In this document: positions 9,346 to 19,380 of the stretch, in pieces
How positions within the stretch are numbered: position 1 is the first letter of the stretch
Layout: each line of letters starts with the position of its first letter
NCBI GenBank assembly: GCA_021785515.1
Contig: JAJYEX010000003.1
Location: forward strand, 286,953 to 350,952
Length of the DNA stretch: 64,000 nt
Source: Pseudomonadota bacterium
Lineage (GTDB): Bacteria > Pseudomonadota > Gammaproteobacteria > Acidiferrobacterales > UBA6901
Reading direction: 5' to 3'
The notes under the pieces: generated by a model
Told to the model about the DNA's origin: nothing
Seen by the model: only the letters and a program-made list of their open reading frames with translations
Databases searched by the model: none
Position numbers and translations under genes: made by a program

Positions 9346-9867
9346 GTGACCGTCCGCATCCGTATTGTGGGTGTGGGGTCGCCTGCGGGCGATGACCGGC
9401 TCGGCTGGCTTGCGGCCAGGGCGTTGCGCCGCCGCGCGGCGCTGGCTGTGCTCATTCCGCAGGTGGTAACGATCGCGGGGTTCGACCGGCCCGGAATGGG
9501 CCTGCTGCAGGGCCTGGAGGGCCTGACGGCGCTCATCGTGGTCGATGCGGTCAGAAGCGGAGCGGCTGCCGGCACCCTGCACCGGCTGGGTGTCAGCGAA
9601 GTGACGCATGTCTGCGGCGTACTGTCGAGTCATGGCTTTGGGCTGGCGCAGACTCTTGAGCTCGGCCTGGCCATGGGATGGTTGCCGCCCCAGGTGACGG
9701 TGTTTGGCCTGGAAATGGCTGCAGCCGATGCTGGCAGCGAGTCCCTCAGCGCGAAGGTGGCGGCGGCGATGCCGGTGCTGATTCAATCCGTGGAACGTGA
9801 AGTGCTCGAGGAGCTTGCGCGTGACTCGCGGGCGCCGCTGGGCGGAGTCAGGCGTTCCCGTGGATGA
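9346..9867 (+). CDS. Hydrogenase maturation protease
   Basis: Endopeptidase that trims the large subunit C-terminus once nickel is inserted, 173 residues, HybD/HycI/HoxW family. The family N-terminus VGVGSPAGDDRLGW contains the acidic nickel-sensing residue; further family landmarks are LIVVDAVRSG (second metal-ligand Asp) and SSHGFGLAQTLELG (His). The start is GTG 9346. It lies directly downstream of the alpha subunit on the same strand, which identifies its substrate. It ends 156 bases before a convergent minus-strand gene. Confidence 0.88.
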   Translation: MTVRIRIVGVGSPAGDDRLGWLAARALRRRAALAVLIPQVVTIAGFDRPGMGLLQGLEGLTALIVVDAVRSGAAAGTLHRLGVSEVTHVCGVLSSHGFGLAQTLELGLAMGWLPPQVTVFGLEMAAADAGSESLSAKVAAAMPVLIQSVEREVLEELARDSRAPLGGVRRSRG

Positions 9868-10023
9868 CCGGCCGCATACCCGGCCGGGCAGCCCAGGGTC
9901 CACATCCGCCGATGGAGTTGGCGTACCAGTCCGTCTGTGGTGTTGCGGATGGACGACCGGTCGCAGTGGCCAGGTTTATTACGCCGGCCGCTGACTCGGG
10001 GCGGTCGATACGGCCGCTCCCCG

Positions 10024-11886
10024 TTACCCGCGTTGCAGCAACAGGCCCTCACGCGCGATGCCGACAGCCATCATGGCCAGCCGGTGCAAATCGGGGTATT
10101 GCTGGGGTTCGACCACAAACCGGGTGAGCTGCAACCTGCGTTCCTCGTCAAGTCTGCCGTTGGCGTAGTGGTAGCTTACCTCGTACCTGCCAAAGGGCGT
10201 CTCCAGATGCTGGTTCCTGGGCAGATACGCCGGTGTCAGGCCGGAGGGCAGACGCAGATGCACCACCTCGTCAATGGTTTCCGGCGCAAGCACGCTTGGA
10301 TAGCGGTTTTTAGCCTGGCTGAGGAACCCGGCCAGCGCGCCACTGATCTCGCCTGGCGTAGGCAGCACCAGCGCCACGCGCGGACCGGGAACGAAGGCAT
10401 CGCTGTCGCGCCATTGCAGTTTCATGCTCACCGACCGGCCCAGATCATCCCGGCGTGAAATTCCGATCACCCGCATCGATCCGGTTTGTCCTCCGCGGTA
10501 ATAATCATTCTGGAGAAGCCGCCACAACCGCTCGCCGCTGCGATCACCCAGCACAAACTCGCGCACGCCGATGGCGCGCCAGCCGGAAGCCGTTATTTGA
10601 CTGGCGCCATCGATAATGCCATCCGGATCCAGCGTCATGGACTGCACGTCACGGTACTGAACGCGGTTGCGCTCCGGTGCCGGTGTCCGGACCAGTGCGC
10701 TGGCGTGACCGGTAATCAGAACCGGCTTGCCCGCATCCATCAGAGGCAACGCGTTGATACCGGCATAGCGCTGACCGGTATCGAGATAGAGATGATACGC
10801 CGGGACGTAGGCCAGCACGTGCTCGAAGGCGAATGGATCGGCGCCTGGATACGGCACGTAGCGTGACGAAGTGGAGATCAGCGCTGGTACCGCCTCGATG
10901 CCCTCGGCATGCAACATGCTGCAGAGCAGAGCCACGCTGGCATTGCTGTCGCCGATGCCGCGCGCCAGTGTGCTGGCCGCTGTCGGTGGTCTGTAACCGG
11001 CCTCGCGATAATCGACGGTCACCACCTGAATGTGTTGCTGAATCCAGCGGTAAATGCGCGCCACGGCCACCCGGCCGTGGGCGCCGCCGGCCGCCCTGGC
11101 AGCCGCCTTGTCGATGGCGGGTGTCGGCTGTATCGATGCAGACGCCAGCTCATCATACGCATGCGCCACAGTTTTCCAGTCTGCAGCCGTGCCGATGACG
11201 GCCATCGGCGCATACTGGGTAACGGCCGCTGTATTGGGCGGCGGGAAGTCGACGCGCGACCAGTGGCTTGTGGCGCTGAGGGTCTCGGTGCCATCGCCGG
11301 CACGGCGATGCTCGACCCAGGGCCCGCGCGCGTGGAAGTGCAGCGGCATCGATTTTGGTGCGGTGACACTGATGGTGACCGAGCGTGCCGGTACATAGGG
11401 CGCCAGCGTCACCGATGCGGTATAGATGCCTGGCAAGTATGCCTTGTCGAAGTGCTCGACATATTTGAGGTGCACGGTTGAGCCCGGCGTTACGGCCGGA
11501 AAGATCAGGTTCTTGATCGTTCCTTTGCTCAGAAACGGAGCTTGCAATGCGCTCGCCGTCGATTGGGTGAAAATGGCCGACGGCGCCACATTGATGCGCT
11601 TGTGCGCAGCCGTCTCGGTGTAGGCCTCCAGAATCTTTATGGTGGCGAAGTTGGCCGGATAGGAGATCTGCGCCTGGGCCACCTGCTCGACGCCGGATAG
11701 CGTCATGGGCTGCACCACACTGGAAACGGTCCTGGTGTAGCTGCCGTCCGTCGAAATGTCGAGCGATACCTGGCGGCTGATCACCCGGTAGTTGACCTGC
11801 GGTGGCGAAGCCGCGCCGGCCTGAAGAAGCGGTGCGCCCGCGATTAAGGCGGTCACAACGGCCAGGGCAGATTTGCGCATATTCAT
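10024..11886 (-). CDS. Exported DUF3857/transglutaminase-like protein, catalytic Cys replaced
   Basis: 620 residues with an N-terminal signal peptide (KSALAVVTALIAGAPLLQAG). The order is the DUF3857 beta-rich N-terminal domain, a transglutaminase-like papain fold, then a C-terminal beta-rich region. In the transglutaminase core the usual GDCK reads GDSN, so the nucleophile is Ser314 (codon 10945-10947) instead of Cys; the downstream His and Asp positions (FEHVLAYVP, YLDTG) remain. It may therefore be a non-catalytic paralogue of the upstream gene 11901-13793, only 14 bases away and in the same probable operon. Function unknown; an envelope location is inferred from the signal peptide. Confidence 0.8.
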   Translation of the reverse strand: MNMRKSALAVVTALIAGAPLLQAGAASPPQVNYRVISRQVSLDISTDGSYTRTVSSVVQPMTLSGVEQVAQAQISYPANFATIKILEAYTETAAHKRINVAPSAIFTQSTASALQAPFLSKGTIKNLIFPAVTPGSTVHLKYVEHFDKAYLPGIYTASVTLAPYVPARSVTISVTAPKSMPLHFHARGPWVEHRRAGDGTETLSATSHWSRVDFPPPNTAAVTQYAPMAVIGTAADWKTVAHAYDELASASIQPTPAIDKAAARAAGGAHGRVAVARIYRWIQQHIQVVTVDYREAGYRPPTAASTLARGIGDSNASVALLCSMLHAEGIEAVPALISTSSRYVPYPGADPFAFEHVLAYVPAYHLYLDTGQRYAGINALPLMDAGKPVLITGHASALVRTPAPERNRVQYRDVQSMTLDPDGIIDGASQITASGWRAIGVREFVLGDRSGERLWRLLQNDYYRGGQTGSMRVIGISRRDDLGRSVSMKLQWRDSDAFVPGPRVALVLPTPGEISGALAGFLSQAKNRYPSVLAPETIDEVVHLRLPSGLTPAYLPRNQHLETPFGRYEVSYHYANGRLDEERRLQLTRFVVEPQQYPDLHRLAMMAVGIAREGLLLQRG

Positions 11887-11900
11887 GACAGATCCCTAGA

Positions 11901-13793
11901 TTAGCTGTGGGTGAATATCAAAGGGGTATGCTGCACGCGCAGATCGGCAAGCAGTAACGCACGCAGATCCGTGTACTGCGAGCGGGCATACAGCACATCG
12001 GTCAGGTGCAGCTGATAATGCGCTTCGATCCTGCCCCCGTGGTCCTGTACCGCGAAACTGAAGCTCCCAGCGGTATTGTGCACGTCGATGGGCGGCGGCA
12101 AATATGTTGGCGTGTAGCCCGGCGGCAAAACCAGCAGGGTATGCCAGTCAATCCCGCCGAAGTAGGTGTTGATGCTGTGCGTACGCGTGTCAGGACCGGA
12201 TACTGCCGCCAGGGCGCTGACCGGATCGTTGGTACCGCCCAAGCCAGGAACGAGATACGGGCCGGCAGGTAGGCGCAGAACCAGAGTTTTGCCCGGCACC
12301 GCGTAGGCCGCTGTGGTCCAGTGTGCCCTGACCTTGAAGGGGTGGTCCAGCACCAAAGGATTGCCGTGCTCGAAGCTGCCCTGGCCACCGCCACTGGTGC
12401 TCAGCAGCTCGCTCATCAGGCGCTTGTAGGCCCCGGGCGGAACTTCGGCGAAAATCATGCGATTGAACCAGGCCCACCAGCCGTATGTGGTCATCTGTGC
12501 CTCGCCGGTGAGTGTGCCGTCAGGCGCCAGATGCAATGTGGCGCGGTAATTGAGGCTGTTTTGATCAGGCTGCGCGCCGGGAGTGCGCAGCAATTCGGAG
12601 TGCGGGCCCGCAATCACCACGGGTTTGTCGCGTTCGCCCACGGCCAACTGACCGGGCGTCTCGTATTCGCCGGTAGCATCCAGGAACATATGATACTTGG
12701 GCAGGTAGTCGATGGCGTGATTGAAATTCGGGCCGGGAAGTGGCGTCAGCTTGAAGGCGCTGCTCCAGTTGATCAGTACCGGATACACGGTAATGCCGCG
12801 CGCGGCCAGCAGCGCCTCAAGCAGGGTGGAGTGGGCTTTGCAGTCTCCATAGCGGGTCTTCAGCGTTTCATTGGCCGAAATCGGCACGTAACCGCCGACG
12901 CCCAATTCCAGACCGACATAGCGGATATGTGCCGATTCCCAGGCGTACAGCGCCTCCACAGCCTTCCGGCCGTGCAACTTCCCGGCTACGCGGTCGGCGA
13001 CACTTCGCACCCGCGGGGTTACTGCGGCTTCGGCTTTGGCGCGCGCCCAATAGGCCTTGCCGACCGACGCCCAGGTCGGGAAGCTGCTCACCTCGAACAG
13101 CGGACTGTAGTCGGCCGAATCCACCGTCGCCGGACCCGGAAAATGCGCATGGTGCTCGGCCAGCGTGGCGGTGAAGGTTTCAGTGGCACCATTGATGTGG
13201 TGCGACATCGTCCAACCGCCACGTTGTGCTGCCTTCAGATGCATTGACACCGGGCCCTGAACGGTTACGTTCTGGTCACGGGCGGACTCGCGCTCGCCTA
13301 CGCCCCAGACGCCAAAGTACTCATTGGGGAAGTAGGGTTTGGCCTGCGTGAGCAAGGTGGTGATGTGCAGTGTGTCGCCTTTGGAAAAATGCGGCAGGAT
13401 TACATTGAGCACCTTGGTGTGGCTGTACATCGGTGCACCCTGTGTCGCCGGCGCCGGCTGCTCGAAAATGTCCGATGCCGGCACGGGGATGCGCCCTTTC
13501 TCCGGGGTCTCGATCCAGGCCGAAAGCACCGTCAGTTTCGATAGGGCGCTCGAGAAGGTCTGCTGGTAAGGGTTCATGGAATGCGCGCCGCTGCGTGTCA
13601 GCGCCTCAATCACCTCATCGTCGCGTTCCGTGAACCGGCCGTTCGCCTGCACGTGAATGTCGGCGTTGAAACTGAGTTGACGGATGTCCGTCCCGCTGTG
13701 GCTATGGCGCTCTGTTGCGTACCCGCAGCGTGGCCCCGCCATCAGCGCAAAGGCCAATGCACAGGCCAACGTAGGTTGCGACAATTTATTCAT
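11901..13793 (-). CDS. Exported DUF3857/transglutaminase-like protein, intact active site
   Basis: 630 residues with signal peptide (TLACALAFALMAGPRCGYA). It has the DUF3857 plus transglutaminase-core architecture. The core keeps RYGDCKAHSTLL with the nucleophile at Cys318, then FNHAIDYLP for the His and MFLDATGEY for the Asp, so a cysteine protease or transglutaminase-like activity is possible. It shares overall layout with the gene 10024-11886 but the two are clearly diverged, an old duplication. It is the first gene of the pair. The substrate cannot be inferred. Confidence 0.8.
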   Translation of the reverse strand: MNKLSQPTLACALAFALMAGPRCGYATERHSHSGTDIRQLSFNADIHVQANGRFTERDDEVIEALTRSGAHSMNPYQQTFSSALSKLTVLSAWIETPEKGRIPVPASDIFEQPAPATQGAPMYSHTKVLNVILPHFSKGDTLHITTLLTQAKPYFPNEYFGVWGVGERESARDQNVTVQGPVSMHLKAAQRGGWTMSHHINGATETFTATLAEHHAHFPGPATVDSADYSPLFEVSSFPTWASVGKAYWARAKAEAAVTPRVRSVADRVAGKLHGRKAVEALYAWESAHIRYVGLELGVGGYVPISANETLKTRYGDCKAHSTLLEALLAARGITVYPVLINWSSAFKLTPLPGPNFNHAIDYLPKYHMFLDATGEYETPGQLAVGERDKPVVIAGPHSELLRTPGAQPDQNSLNYRATLHLAPDGTLTGEAQMTTYGWWAWFNRMIFAEVPPGAYKRLMSELLSTSGGGQGSFEHGNPLVLDHPFKVRAHWTTAAYAVPGKTLVLRLPAGPYLVPGLGGTNDPVSALAAVSGPDTRTHSINTYFGGIDWHTLLVLPPGYTPTYLPPPIDVHNTAGSFSFAVQDHGGRIEAHYQLHLTDVLYARSQYTDLRALLLADLRVQHTPLIFTHS

Positions 13794-14391
13794 GGGAAAC
13801 GGCCTTACCAGAAGAGGCTAGAAAGGAAAGTTCTAAGGACCACCTGAACAGTCTACGAAAATGACCACGGAATCGCGCAATCCTCATGATAGCCGTCCAC
13901 GGCAACCCTGGAGGACAGGTTTCTGCGACCGCTCCTCGTCCTGGGCCGAACCCTACGCCGGAGTTTTGGCGGCTGTCAAGCGCGACGATCGGAACGAGAA
14001 CCCGGATGGCCGACGAGATCTTTTTTGGAGACACGAGAGTGGGCGCGGTCACACGTTCCGTCAGCCTAGCCAGAATCTGCCTGGTACGCATAACATGGGT
14101 ATCGGTATGGGTGGTAAAGGCTGTGGACATCAGCCGGCCAGAAGACTGTCACGTGTTCCCGTCCCTGTCGAATCGTTGGAATCGGCACCCGGCTCTGGAC
14201 CCTCCAATAGCGGTTGCAGTGGCCGGAGGGCCATGTCTGTAAACCGGAATGCGCCTCCATGCACTGCGTCGAACTGTCCATACCGGTGCCGGCGGCAGGG
14301 AGTGCCGCAACCGTCGTTCTTCGGCATGACAAGGGTGTCCGCCAGGCACGCGTTTACATGACCTCGCCCTTGCGCTTCGCGCCGGGCCGTC
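13794..14391 (+). other. Intergenic region without a convincing gene
   Basis: About 600 bases between the DUF3857 pair and folE2, both of which are transcribed leftward. Several open frames run across it on both strands, including one of 166 residues from 13861, but none shows a recognisable domain and none has a clear ribosome site. It presumably carries the promoter of the DUF3857 pair on the minus strand and the 3' untranslated region of folE2. It could hold a decayed gene. Confidence 0.4.
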
Positions 14392-15219
14392 CTATCGCGC
14401 GCGAGTGCTGTTCCGCTCGATCATTGCGTAGGCCGAATGATTGTGGATCGATTCGAAGTTTTCCGACTCGACCCGGTAAGAGTCAACGCGTGGATCCTTG
14501 TTGAGGCGGGCAGCGATGTCCCGCACCATATCCTCGACGAACTTGGGGTTGTCGTAGGCGCGCTCGGTGACGTATTTCTCGTCCGGGCGTTTCAGCAGTC
14601 CATACAGCTCGCAGCTGGCCTGCTTTTCGACCAGATCGATGATGTCCTCGACCCAGATGAAGTCATTGGTGCGTACCGTTACCGTTACATGCGAGCGCTG
14701 GTTGTGCGCGCCGTATTTGGAGATTTCCTTCGAGCACGGGCACAGGCTGGTCACCGGAACTACCACCTTGATGGTCATGACGTGCTGACCATGACGGATT
14801 TCCCCGCTGAATGTCACCTGATAATCGAGAAGGCTGCGGACACCGGATACCGGTGCGGTCTTGTTGATGAAATACGGAAAGCTCATCTCGATATGCCCGG
14901 TGTCTGCCTCGAGCCTGGTGCTCATTTCCGTAAGCATGTCCTTGAATGATTCGACCGATATTTCCGGATCATGGCCATTCAGGATTTCCACGAAGCGGGA
15001 CATGTGCGTCCCTTTGAAATTGTGCGGAAGCTCCACGTACATGTTGAAGTGAGCAATCGTGTGCTGCTCGCCCTGACTGCGATCCTTGACGCGTACCGGA
15101 TGACGGATGTCCTTGATGCCAACCTTGTCGATGGCGATGTGGCGGGTATCCGGCTCGTTCTGAACGTCGGCAATCGGGCTGACATCGGCCTTTCCGGTTT
15201 TGTTGACAGTGGCCTTCAT
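14392..15219 (-). CDS. folE2: GTP cyclohydrolase FolE2 (type IB)
   Basis: Converts GTP to 7,8-dihydroneopterin triphosphate, the first step of folate (and queuosine) synthesis. It has 275 residues, and family blocks are visible throughout: [20 protein letters not shown] near residue 35, the metal-site segment [24 protein letters not shown] near the middle (zinc-independent GCYH-IB type, catalytic Cys in LCPCSK), and [14 protein letters not shown] close to the C-terminus. It stands alone, with 278 bases upstream before dxs. In bacteria with both forms FolE2 is often zinc-repressed; no Zur site could be identified here. Confidence 0.95.
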   Translation of the reverse strand: MKATVNKTGKADVSPIADVQNEPDTRHIAIDKVGIKDIRHPVRVKDRSQGEQHTIAHFNMYVELPHNFKGTHMSRFVEILNGHDPEISVESFKDMLTEMSTRLEADTGHIEMSFPYFINKTAPVSGVRSLLDYQVTFSGEIRHGQHVMTIKVVVPVTSLCPCSKEISKYGAHNQRSHVTVTVRTNDFIWVEDIIDLVEKQASCELYGLLKRPDEKYVTERAYDNPKFVEDMVRDIAARLNKDPRVDSYRVESENFESIHNHSAYAMIERNSTRAR

Positions 15220-15497
15220 AAGAAATCTCCGCGTGAAATAGCTTGATCCCGGTCAGGGGAGAGTCGCTTTGGACCGCCGGATACCCGGTGCAACCGTGTA
15301 CCGGAACACCGGGGCCCTGCCGCGCCTGAAAAAATCCGACAGTCGCGTCCGCTTGTCCCCACTGCGGCAGTTAGGCATTGGTAGTGAGGCGGAATCGCCC
15401 CCCATCCATGCTGGCCCGCCGATCCGTTACCGGCCGATGCGGCTGCCCGGTGGGTGACGACGAATCACGTCGTCATTGTTGACAATTCCGGTCAAGT

Positions 15498-17384
15498 TTA
15501 AGCCGTGTCAGACATGCTGGCAAGACCGGCAGACATCGCCGTTTGGATGCTCCGGCATATGCCCGCAGCATCCAAGCCGCACTGGGCCAGAAGTTCCTCA
15601 CGCTCACCGTGATCGATGAAACTGTCGGGCAGGCCGAGATGGAGGATTGGCGTGCTGACGCCGGCGCTGTTGAGCGCCTCGGTGACTGCGCTGCCCGCGC
15701 CGCCTAGGACCGTGTTTTCTTCCACGGTGACGAGCAGGCCGTGACTCTGCGCCATGTTGAGTACCATCTGCGCGTCGAGCGGTTTTACAAACCGCATGTT
15801 GACGACCGTGGCGTTGAGCTCTTCCGCTGCCGTAAGCGCGGGTTCGAGCATGGAACCGAAAGCCAGGATGGCCACGCCCTTGCCGCGGCGGCGCAGTTCC
15901 GCCTTTCCAACCGGCAGAGGGCGCATCGCCTGGTCGATCGCCGCGCCAGGTCCGCTGCCGCGCGGATAGCGGACCGCTGCCGGTCCCTGCTGGCAGAAGG
16001 CAGTCCACAGCATCTGGCGGCATTCATTCTCGTCGGACGGGGTCATGACGGTCATGTTCGGCAGGCAGCGCAGGTAGCTCAGATCGAAGCTGCCGGCATG
16101 GGTGGGGCCGTCCGGACCGACCAGACCGGCACGGTCAACGGCAAACGTCACCGGAAGGCCCTGAAGGCAGATGTCGTGTATCAGCTGATCGTAGGCACGT
16201 TGCAGGAAGGTCGAATAGATCGCCACCACCGGCTTCAGGCCCTCGCAGGCGAGGCCGGCGGCGAAGGTGAGGGCGTGCTGCTCGGCGATGCCTACATCGA
16301 AGTAGCGGTCGGGGTAACGCTGCGAGAAGGCGACCAGTCCCGAACCCTCCCGCATGGCCGGAGTGATGCCGACCAGCCGCTCGTCCATGGCAGCCGCGTC
16401 ACACAGCCATTCGCCGAAGACCTGGGTATAGGTCTTGCCGGAAGGCTTCTTTTCCATTTTTCCCGTTGCCGGATCGAATGGTGTGACCCCGTGATAGACG
16501 CACGGATCGCCCTCCGCCGGTTCGTAGCCCTTGCCTTTGCGCGTGACGATATGCAGGAAACGTGGGCCTTTCAGGCTGCGCAGGTTGCGCAACGTCTTGA
16601 CCAGCGTGTGCAGATCGTGACCATCGATGGGGCCGAAGTAGTTGAAACCAAGCTCCTCGAAAAAGGTCCCCGGCATGATCATGCCTTTCATGTGTTCTTC
16701 CGCCCGTTTTGCCAGCTCCCAGACGGGCGGAAGCGTGGACAGCACCGTCTTGCTGCCCTCGCGCACGGTGGCGTAGACCTTTCCGGAGAGGATGCGGGCG
16801 AGATAGTTGGACATGGCCCCGACATTGGGCGAAATCGACATGTCATTGTCATTGAGCACGACCAGGAGGTTGGCGTCCATGTTGCCGGCGTTGTTCAGGG
16901 CCTCGAACGCCATGCCGCCGCTGAGCGCGCCGTCACCAATGACCGCCACGACGTTGCGGTCCGACCCTGCACGCGCGGCGGCGACGGCCATACCCAGGGC
17001 AGCACCCACCGACGTGCTGGCGTGACCCACCCCGAAGGTGTCGTATGGACTCTCGGAGCGCCGCGGGAATCCTGACAGGCCACCCATCTGGCGCAGTCCG
17101 AGCATGCGCTCGCGCCGTCCGGTCAGGATCTTGTGGGGGTAGGTCTGATGCCCCACGTCCCAGACCAGGCGATCCTCAGGAGTATTGAATACGTAGTGCA
17201 GCGCGATCGTCAGCTCCACCGTGCCGAGCCCGGCGGCAAGATGGCCACCGGTCTTGCTCACTGTTCCGATCACAAACCGGCGCAACTCCGCGGCAAGCAG
17301 CGGAAGCTCGGACTCACTGAGGCGCCTCAGGTCTTCGGGGAAGTCGACCTGCGGCAGGAGGCGAAAATCTTTCTGAAACGGCAT
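15498..17384 (-). CDS. dxs: 1-deoxy-D-xylulose-5-phosphate synthase
   Basis: First enzyme of the MEP isoprenoid pathway; condenses pyruvate with glyceraldehyde 3-phosphate using thiamine diphosphate. It has 628 residues, the normal length. Landmarks are [15 protein letters not shown], the [15 protein letters not shown] segment, the ThDP motif [26 protein letters not shown] and the transketolase-like [14 protein letters not shown]. The start overlaps the ispA stop by one base, so it is the third gene of xseB-ispA-dxs, the standard gammaproteobacterial order. Confidence 0.97.
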   Translation of the reverse strand: MPFQKDFRLLPQVDFPEDLRRLSESELPLLAAELRRFVIGTVSKTGGHLAAGLGTVELTIALHYVFNTPEDRLVWDVGHQTYPHKILTGRRERMLGLRQMGGLSGFPRRSESPYDTFGVGHASTSVGAALGMAVAAARAGSDRNVVAVIGDGALSGGMAFEALNNAGNMDANLLVVLNDNDMSISPNVGAMSNYLARILSGKVYATVREGSKTVLSTLPPVWELAKRAEEHMKGMIMPGTFFEELGFNYFGPIDGHDLHTLVKTLRNLRSLKGPRFLHIVTRKGKGYEPAEGDPCVYHGVTPFDPATGKMEKKPSGKTYTQVFGEWLCDAAAMDERLVGITPAMREGSGLVAFSQRYPDRYFDVGIAEQHALTFAAGLACEGLKPVVAIYSTFLQRAYDQLIHDICLQGLPVTFAVDRAGLVGPDGPTHAGSFDLSYLRCLPNMTVMTPSDENECRQMLWTAFCQQGPAAVRYPRGSGPGAAIDQAMRPLPVGKAELRRRGKGVAILAFGSMLEPALTAAEELNATVVNMRFVKPLDAQMVLNMAQSHGLLVTVEENTVLGGAGSAVTEALNSAGVSTPILHLGLPDSFIDHGEREELLAQCGLDAAGICRSIQTAMSAGLASMSDTA

Positions 17385-18277
17385 CAGCGGGTTCGGTCTT
17401 GGATATAGGCGGCAATTTCGGTAAGTAACGCCTTATTATCCCCCAAAGCGGCTAGGCTGGCGAGAGCGGCCTCGTGCTGGGCGCGGGCCAGGTCCCGGGC
17501 GCGGTCCACGCCAAGAACCGCGGAATACGTGGGTTTTCGCCGGCGCTGGTCGCTGCCCTGGGGTTTGCCCAAGGCAGCGGTGCTCGCTTCCACGTCCAGG
17601 ATGTCGTCGGTAATCTGAAATGCGAGGCCGATGCAGGAGGCGTAGCGGTCGAGCGCCGCGAGCACGCTGCCAGAAAGATGGGGAACGCACAGGGCGCCGA
17701 GCGCGACTGCGGCCCGAAACAGCGCGCCGGTCTTGCGGGCATGCATGTCTTCAAGCTCCCCGAGACCCAGGGTGCTGCCGACTGACCGCAGGTCTATGGC
17801 CTGTCCACCGGCCATCCCGAGCGAACCCGAGGCCTCGGCTAGGCGGGCGATCATCTGAAGTTGGCGCGCCGCGCCGATTGCCGGATCCATGTCAGTTGCC
17901 AGGACCTCGAACGCGCGGGTCTGCAGCGCATCCCCGGCAAGCAGTGCCGTCGCCTCGTCGAAAGCCCGGTGACAGGATGGTTTGCCGCGCCGCAGGTCAT
18001 CGTTATCCATGGCCGGCAGGTCGTCGTGGATGAGCGAATAGGCGTGAATCAGCTCCAGCGCGCATGCCGGCACGTCGAGCTGCTCGGTCCTGGCGCCGAA
18101 TGTCTCGCCGGTCGCATAGACTAGCGCTGCACGCAGCCGTTTGCCGCCGCCCAGAGTGGCGTAGCGCATGGCCTCGTGCAGCAGACGGGGTTCGCATTCG
18201 ACCGGTGGCAGACACCGGTCCAAGGCCTGCTCCACTCGCGCCTGGTAACGCGGCAGGAAGTCTTTTGAAAAGCTCAA
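17384..18277 (-). CDS. ispA: Geranyl/farnesyl diphosphate synthase
   Basis: Chain-elongating trans-prenyltransferase of 297 residues that builds farnesyl diphosphate from IPP and DMAPP. Both Asp-rich motifs are present: first in [18 protein letters not shown] (DDxxxxD) and second in [13 protein letters not shown]. The [12 protein letters not shown] block near residue 45 is typical. It overlaps xseB by four bases and touches dxs, so it is translated as part of a three-gene unit. Confidence 0.96.
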   Translation of the reverse strand: MSFSKDFLPRYQARVEQALDRCLPPVECEPRLLHEAMRYATLGGGKRLRAALVYATGETFGARTEQLDVPACALELIHAYSLIHDDLPAMDNDDLRRGKPSCHRAFDEATALLAGDALQTRAFEVLATDMDPAIGAARQLQMIARLAEASGSLGMAGGQAIDLRSVGSTLGLGELEDMHARKTGALFRAAVALGALCVPHLSGSVLAALDRYASCIGLAFQITDDILDVEASTAALGKPQGSDQRRRKPTYSAVLGVDRARDLARAQHEAALASLAALGDNKALLTEIAAYIQDRTR

Positions 18278-18537
18278 GCCGGTTCGTCGTCCTGGTACGG
18301 TTCCACCGTCACAGTGCCGTTCTGCTGCACCAGTTTCTCCACGCGCTGTTCCGCTTCTTTGAGCCCTTCCTGGCAGGCGCGCGTCAGTTCGATGCCGCGC
18401 TGGAATGATTTCAGCGCGTCCTCGAGGGTCTGGTTGCCGCTCTCCATTTTCTCCACCAGCTGTTCCAGCTCGGCAAGCGCAGTTTCAAAGTTCGGCGTAG
18501 ATGGTTTTTTAGGCACGGTCAGATCCCGAATGCGCAC
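18274..18537 (-). CDS. xseB: Exodeoxyribonuclease VII small subunit
   Basis: Small subunit of exonuclease VII, 87 residues if the ATG is used; a GTG eight codons in (giving VPKKPSTPNFE) is an equally good start by family length. The diagnostic segment FETALAELEQLVEKMESGNQ is followed by LEDALKSFQRGIELTRACQ. The partner xseA is not in the window. It is the first gene of the xseB-ispA-dxs unit. The coupling of this nuclease subunit to isoprenoid genes is common in Gammaproteobacteria and has no known functional meaning. Confidence 0.93.
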   Translation of the reverse strand: MRIRDLTVPKKPSTPNFETALAELEQLVEKMESGNQTLEDALKSFQRGIELTRACQEGLKEAEQRVEKLVQQNGTVTVEPYQDDEPA

Positions 18538-18675
18538 ATCGGGCGGCCATGTTACTCCATGGACGGGGTGTCGTCATGCTGCAGACCCCGGAAGTCCTGC
18601 CGTCAGGCAGGCAGCTTGCCTGTTCTGCCGCGGTTGAGGATAAAATGGGAATACTCCATGCCCGGGGCTGATATC

Positions 18676-18903
18676 ATGCCGTATTTCGTATTCCGCATTT
18701 CCGCAGACCGGACCGTAACGCCGGTAAACAGCTTTGCCCGGTTCGCCGAGGCCCGGGATCTCTGCCGCAGTCTCCGGCAAGAGCAGCCAGCCGGCGGTAC
18801 CGACCAGTTCCGCATGGCGTTTGCCGCCACCGAGCATGACGCCAGACGCCTGCTCGCGGAGAAACGCCAGATTTCTTCGCCGCTCGAAGAGTGGGAGAGC
18901 TGA
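18676..18903 (+). CDS. Small conserved protein of unknown function
   Basis: 75 residues starting MPYFVFRISADRTVTPVNSF and ending in LLAEKRQISSPLEEWES. It resembles small gammaproteobacterial hypothetical proteins with a YFVYRI start, a central segment of type F..A+...+.LR and a C-terminal LL.E+R...P...W motif, which are often found beside housekeeping genes. It is divergent from xseB with about 140 bases between. An in-frame ATG at 18658 would add six residues. No cysteine or membrane segment is present. Function unknown. Confidence 0.65.
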   Translation: MPYFVFRISADRTVTPVNSFARFAEARDLCRSLRQEQPAGGTDQFRMAFAATEHDARRLLAEKRQISSPLEEWES

Positions 18904-18924
18904 GGCCCCCGGTTTGTGGCCGGC

Positions 18925-19380
18925 TTAGCGTCCCTCCTGCCGGAAGTAGCCACGCCACCGGTAGGCGTACCAGGCAAAGGCCCACCAGCAGGCGAGCACC
19001 ACCCACGTTACGTCTACCATAATCGGCATGATCGTGCGGGGGGTCGCAGGCAGTAATGCGGCGTAGTCGCCGAGGCCCTGGTAGAAGGCGGCGGCCATGG
19101 TTGCCGGGTTCAGCAGGCTCTGGAACTGATCCAGCGTATAGAATGCGGTTACCGCCAGTACCGCTTTATCGCCCCAGGGTTTCCCCGCCCACAGACCGAC
19201 ACCGACTACGGCGAACATCGCTGTGTAGACTAGGTGGTAGATCACCGCCACGGCGCCGCTGTGTACGGCCCCGAACAGTGGGACGCCGGAAGTCGGGGAC
19301 GTTATCTCGGAAAGTGCGGACAGCCAGAAGAACGCACCAGCGCTCCTGAAGGTGAACCGCACGTTCTTGCTCACGGCCAT
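18925..19380 (-). CDS. Four-helix membrane protein, unknown function
   Basis: 151 residues with four predicted membrane spans: around AFFWLSALSEI, VAVIYHLVYTAMFAVVGVGLW, a segment after DKAVLAVTAFYTLDQFQSLL, and IMVDVTWVVLACWWAFAWYAY. Aromatic residues are enriched in the last helix. It is convergent with the small gene at 18676-18903, 21 bases apart. I do not recognise the family. Orientation and isolation suggest its own promoter in the 425-base gap upstream. Confidence 0.65.
   Translation of the reverse strand: MAVSKNVRFTFRSAGAFFWLSALSEITSPTSGVPLFGAVHSGAVAVIYHLVYTAMFAVVGVGLWAGKPWGDKAVLAVTAFYTLDQFQSLLNPATMAAAFYQGLGDYAALLPATPRTIMPIMVDVTWVVLACWWAFAWYAYRWRGYFRQEGR

Noticed and set aside
9864..10127. 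Open frame whose ATG overlaps the hydrogenase protease stop
   Set aside because: It runs more than 100 bases into the opposite-strand DUF3857 gene, shows no family pattern and has no ribosome site of its own; the ATGA overlap alone is weak evidence.
12321..13247. 308-residue frame on the plus strand
   Set aside because: It is fully antisense to the DUF3857 gene at 11901-13793, which has a signal peptide and clear domains; high-GC genes often leave long antisense frames.
13861..14361. 166-residue plus-strand frame in the gap before folE2
   Set aside because: Composition is rich in Arg, Pro and Ser without secondary-structure pattern, no ribosome site, and overlapping frames on both strands are equally long.
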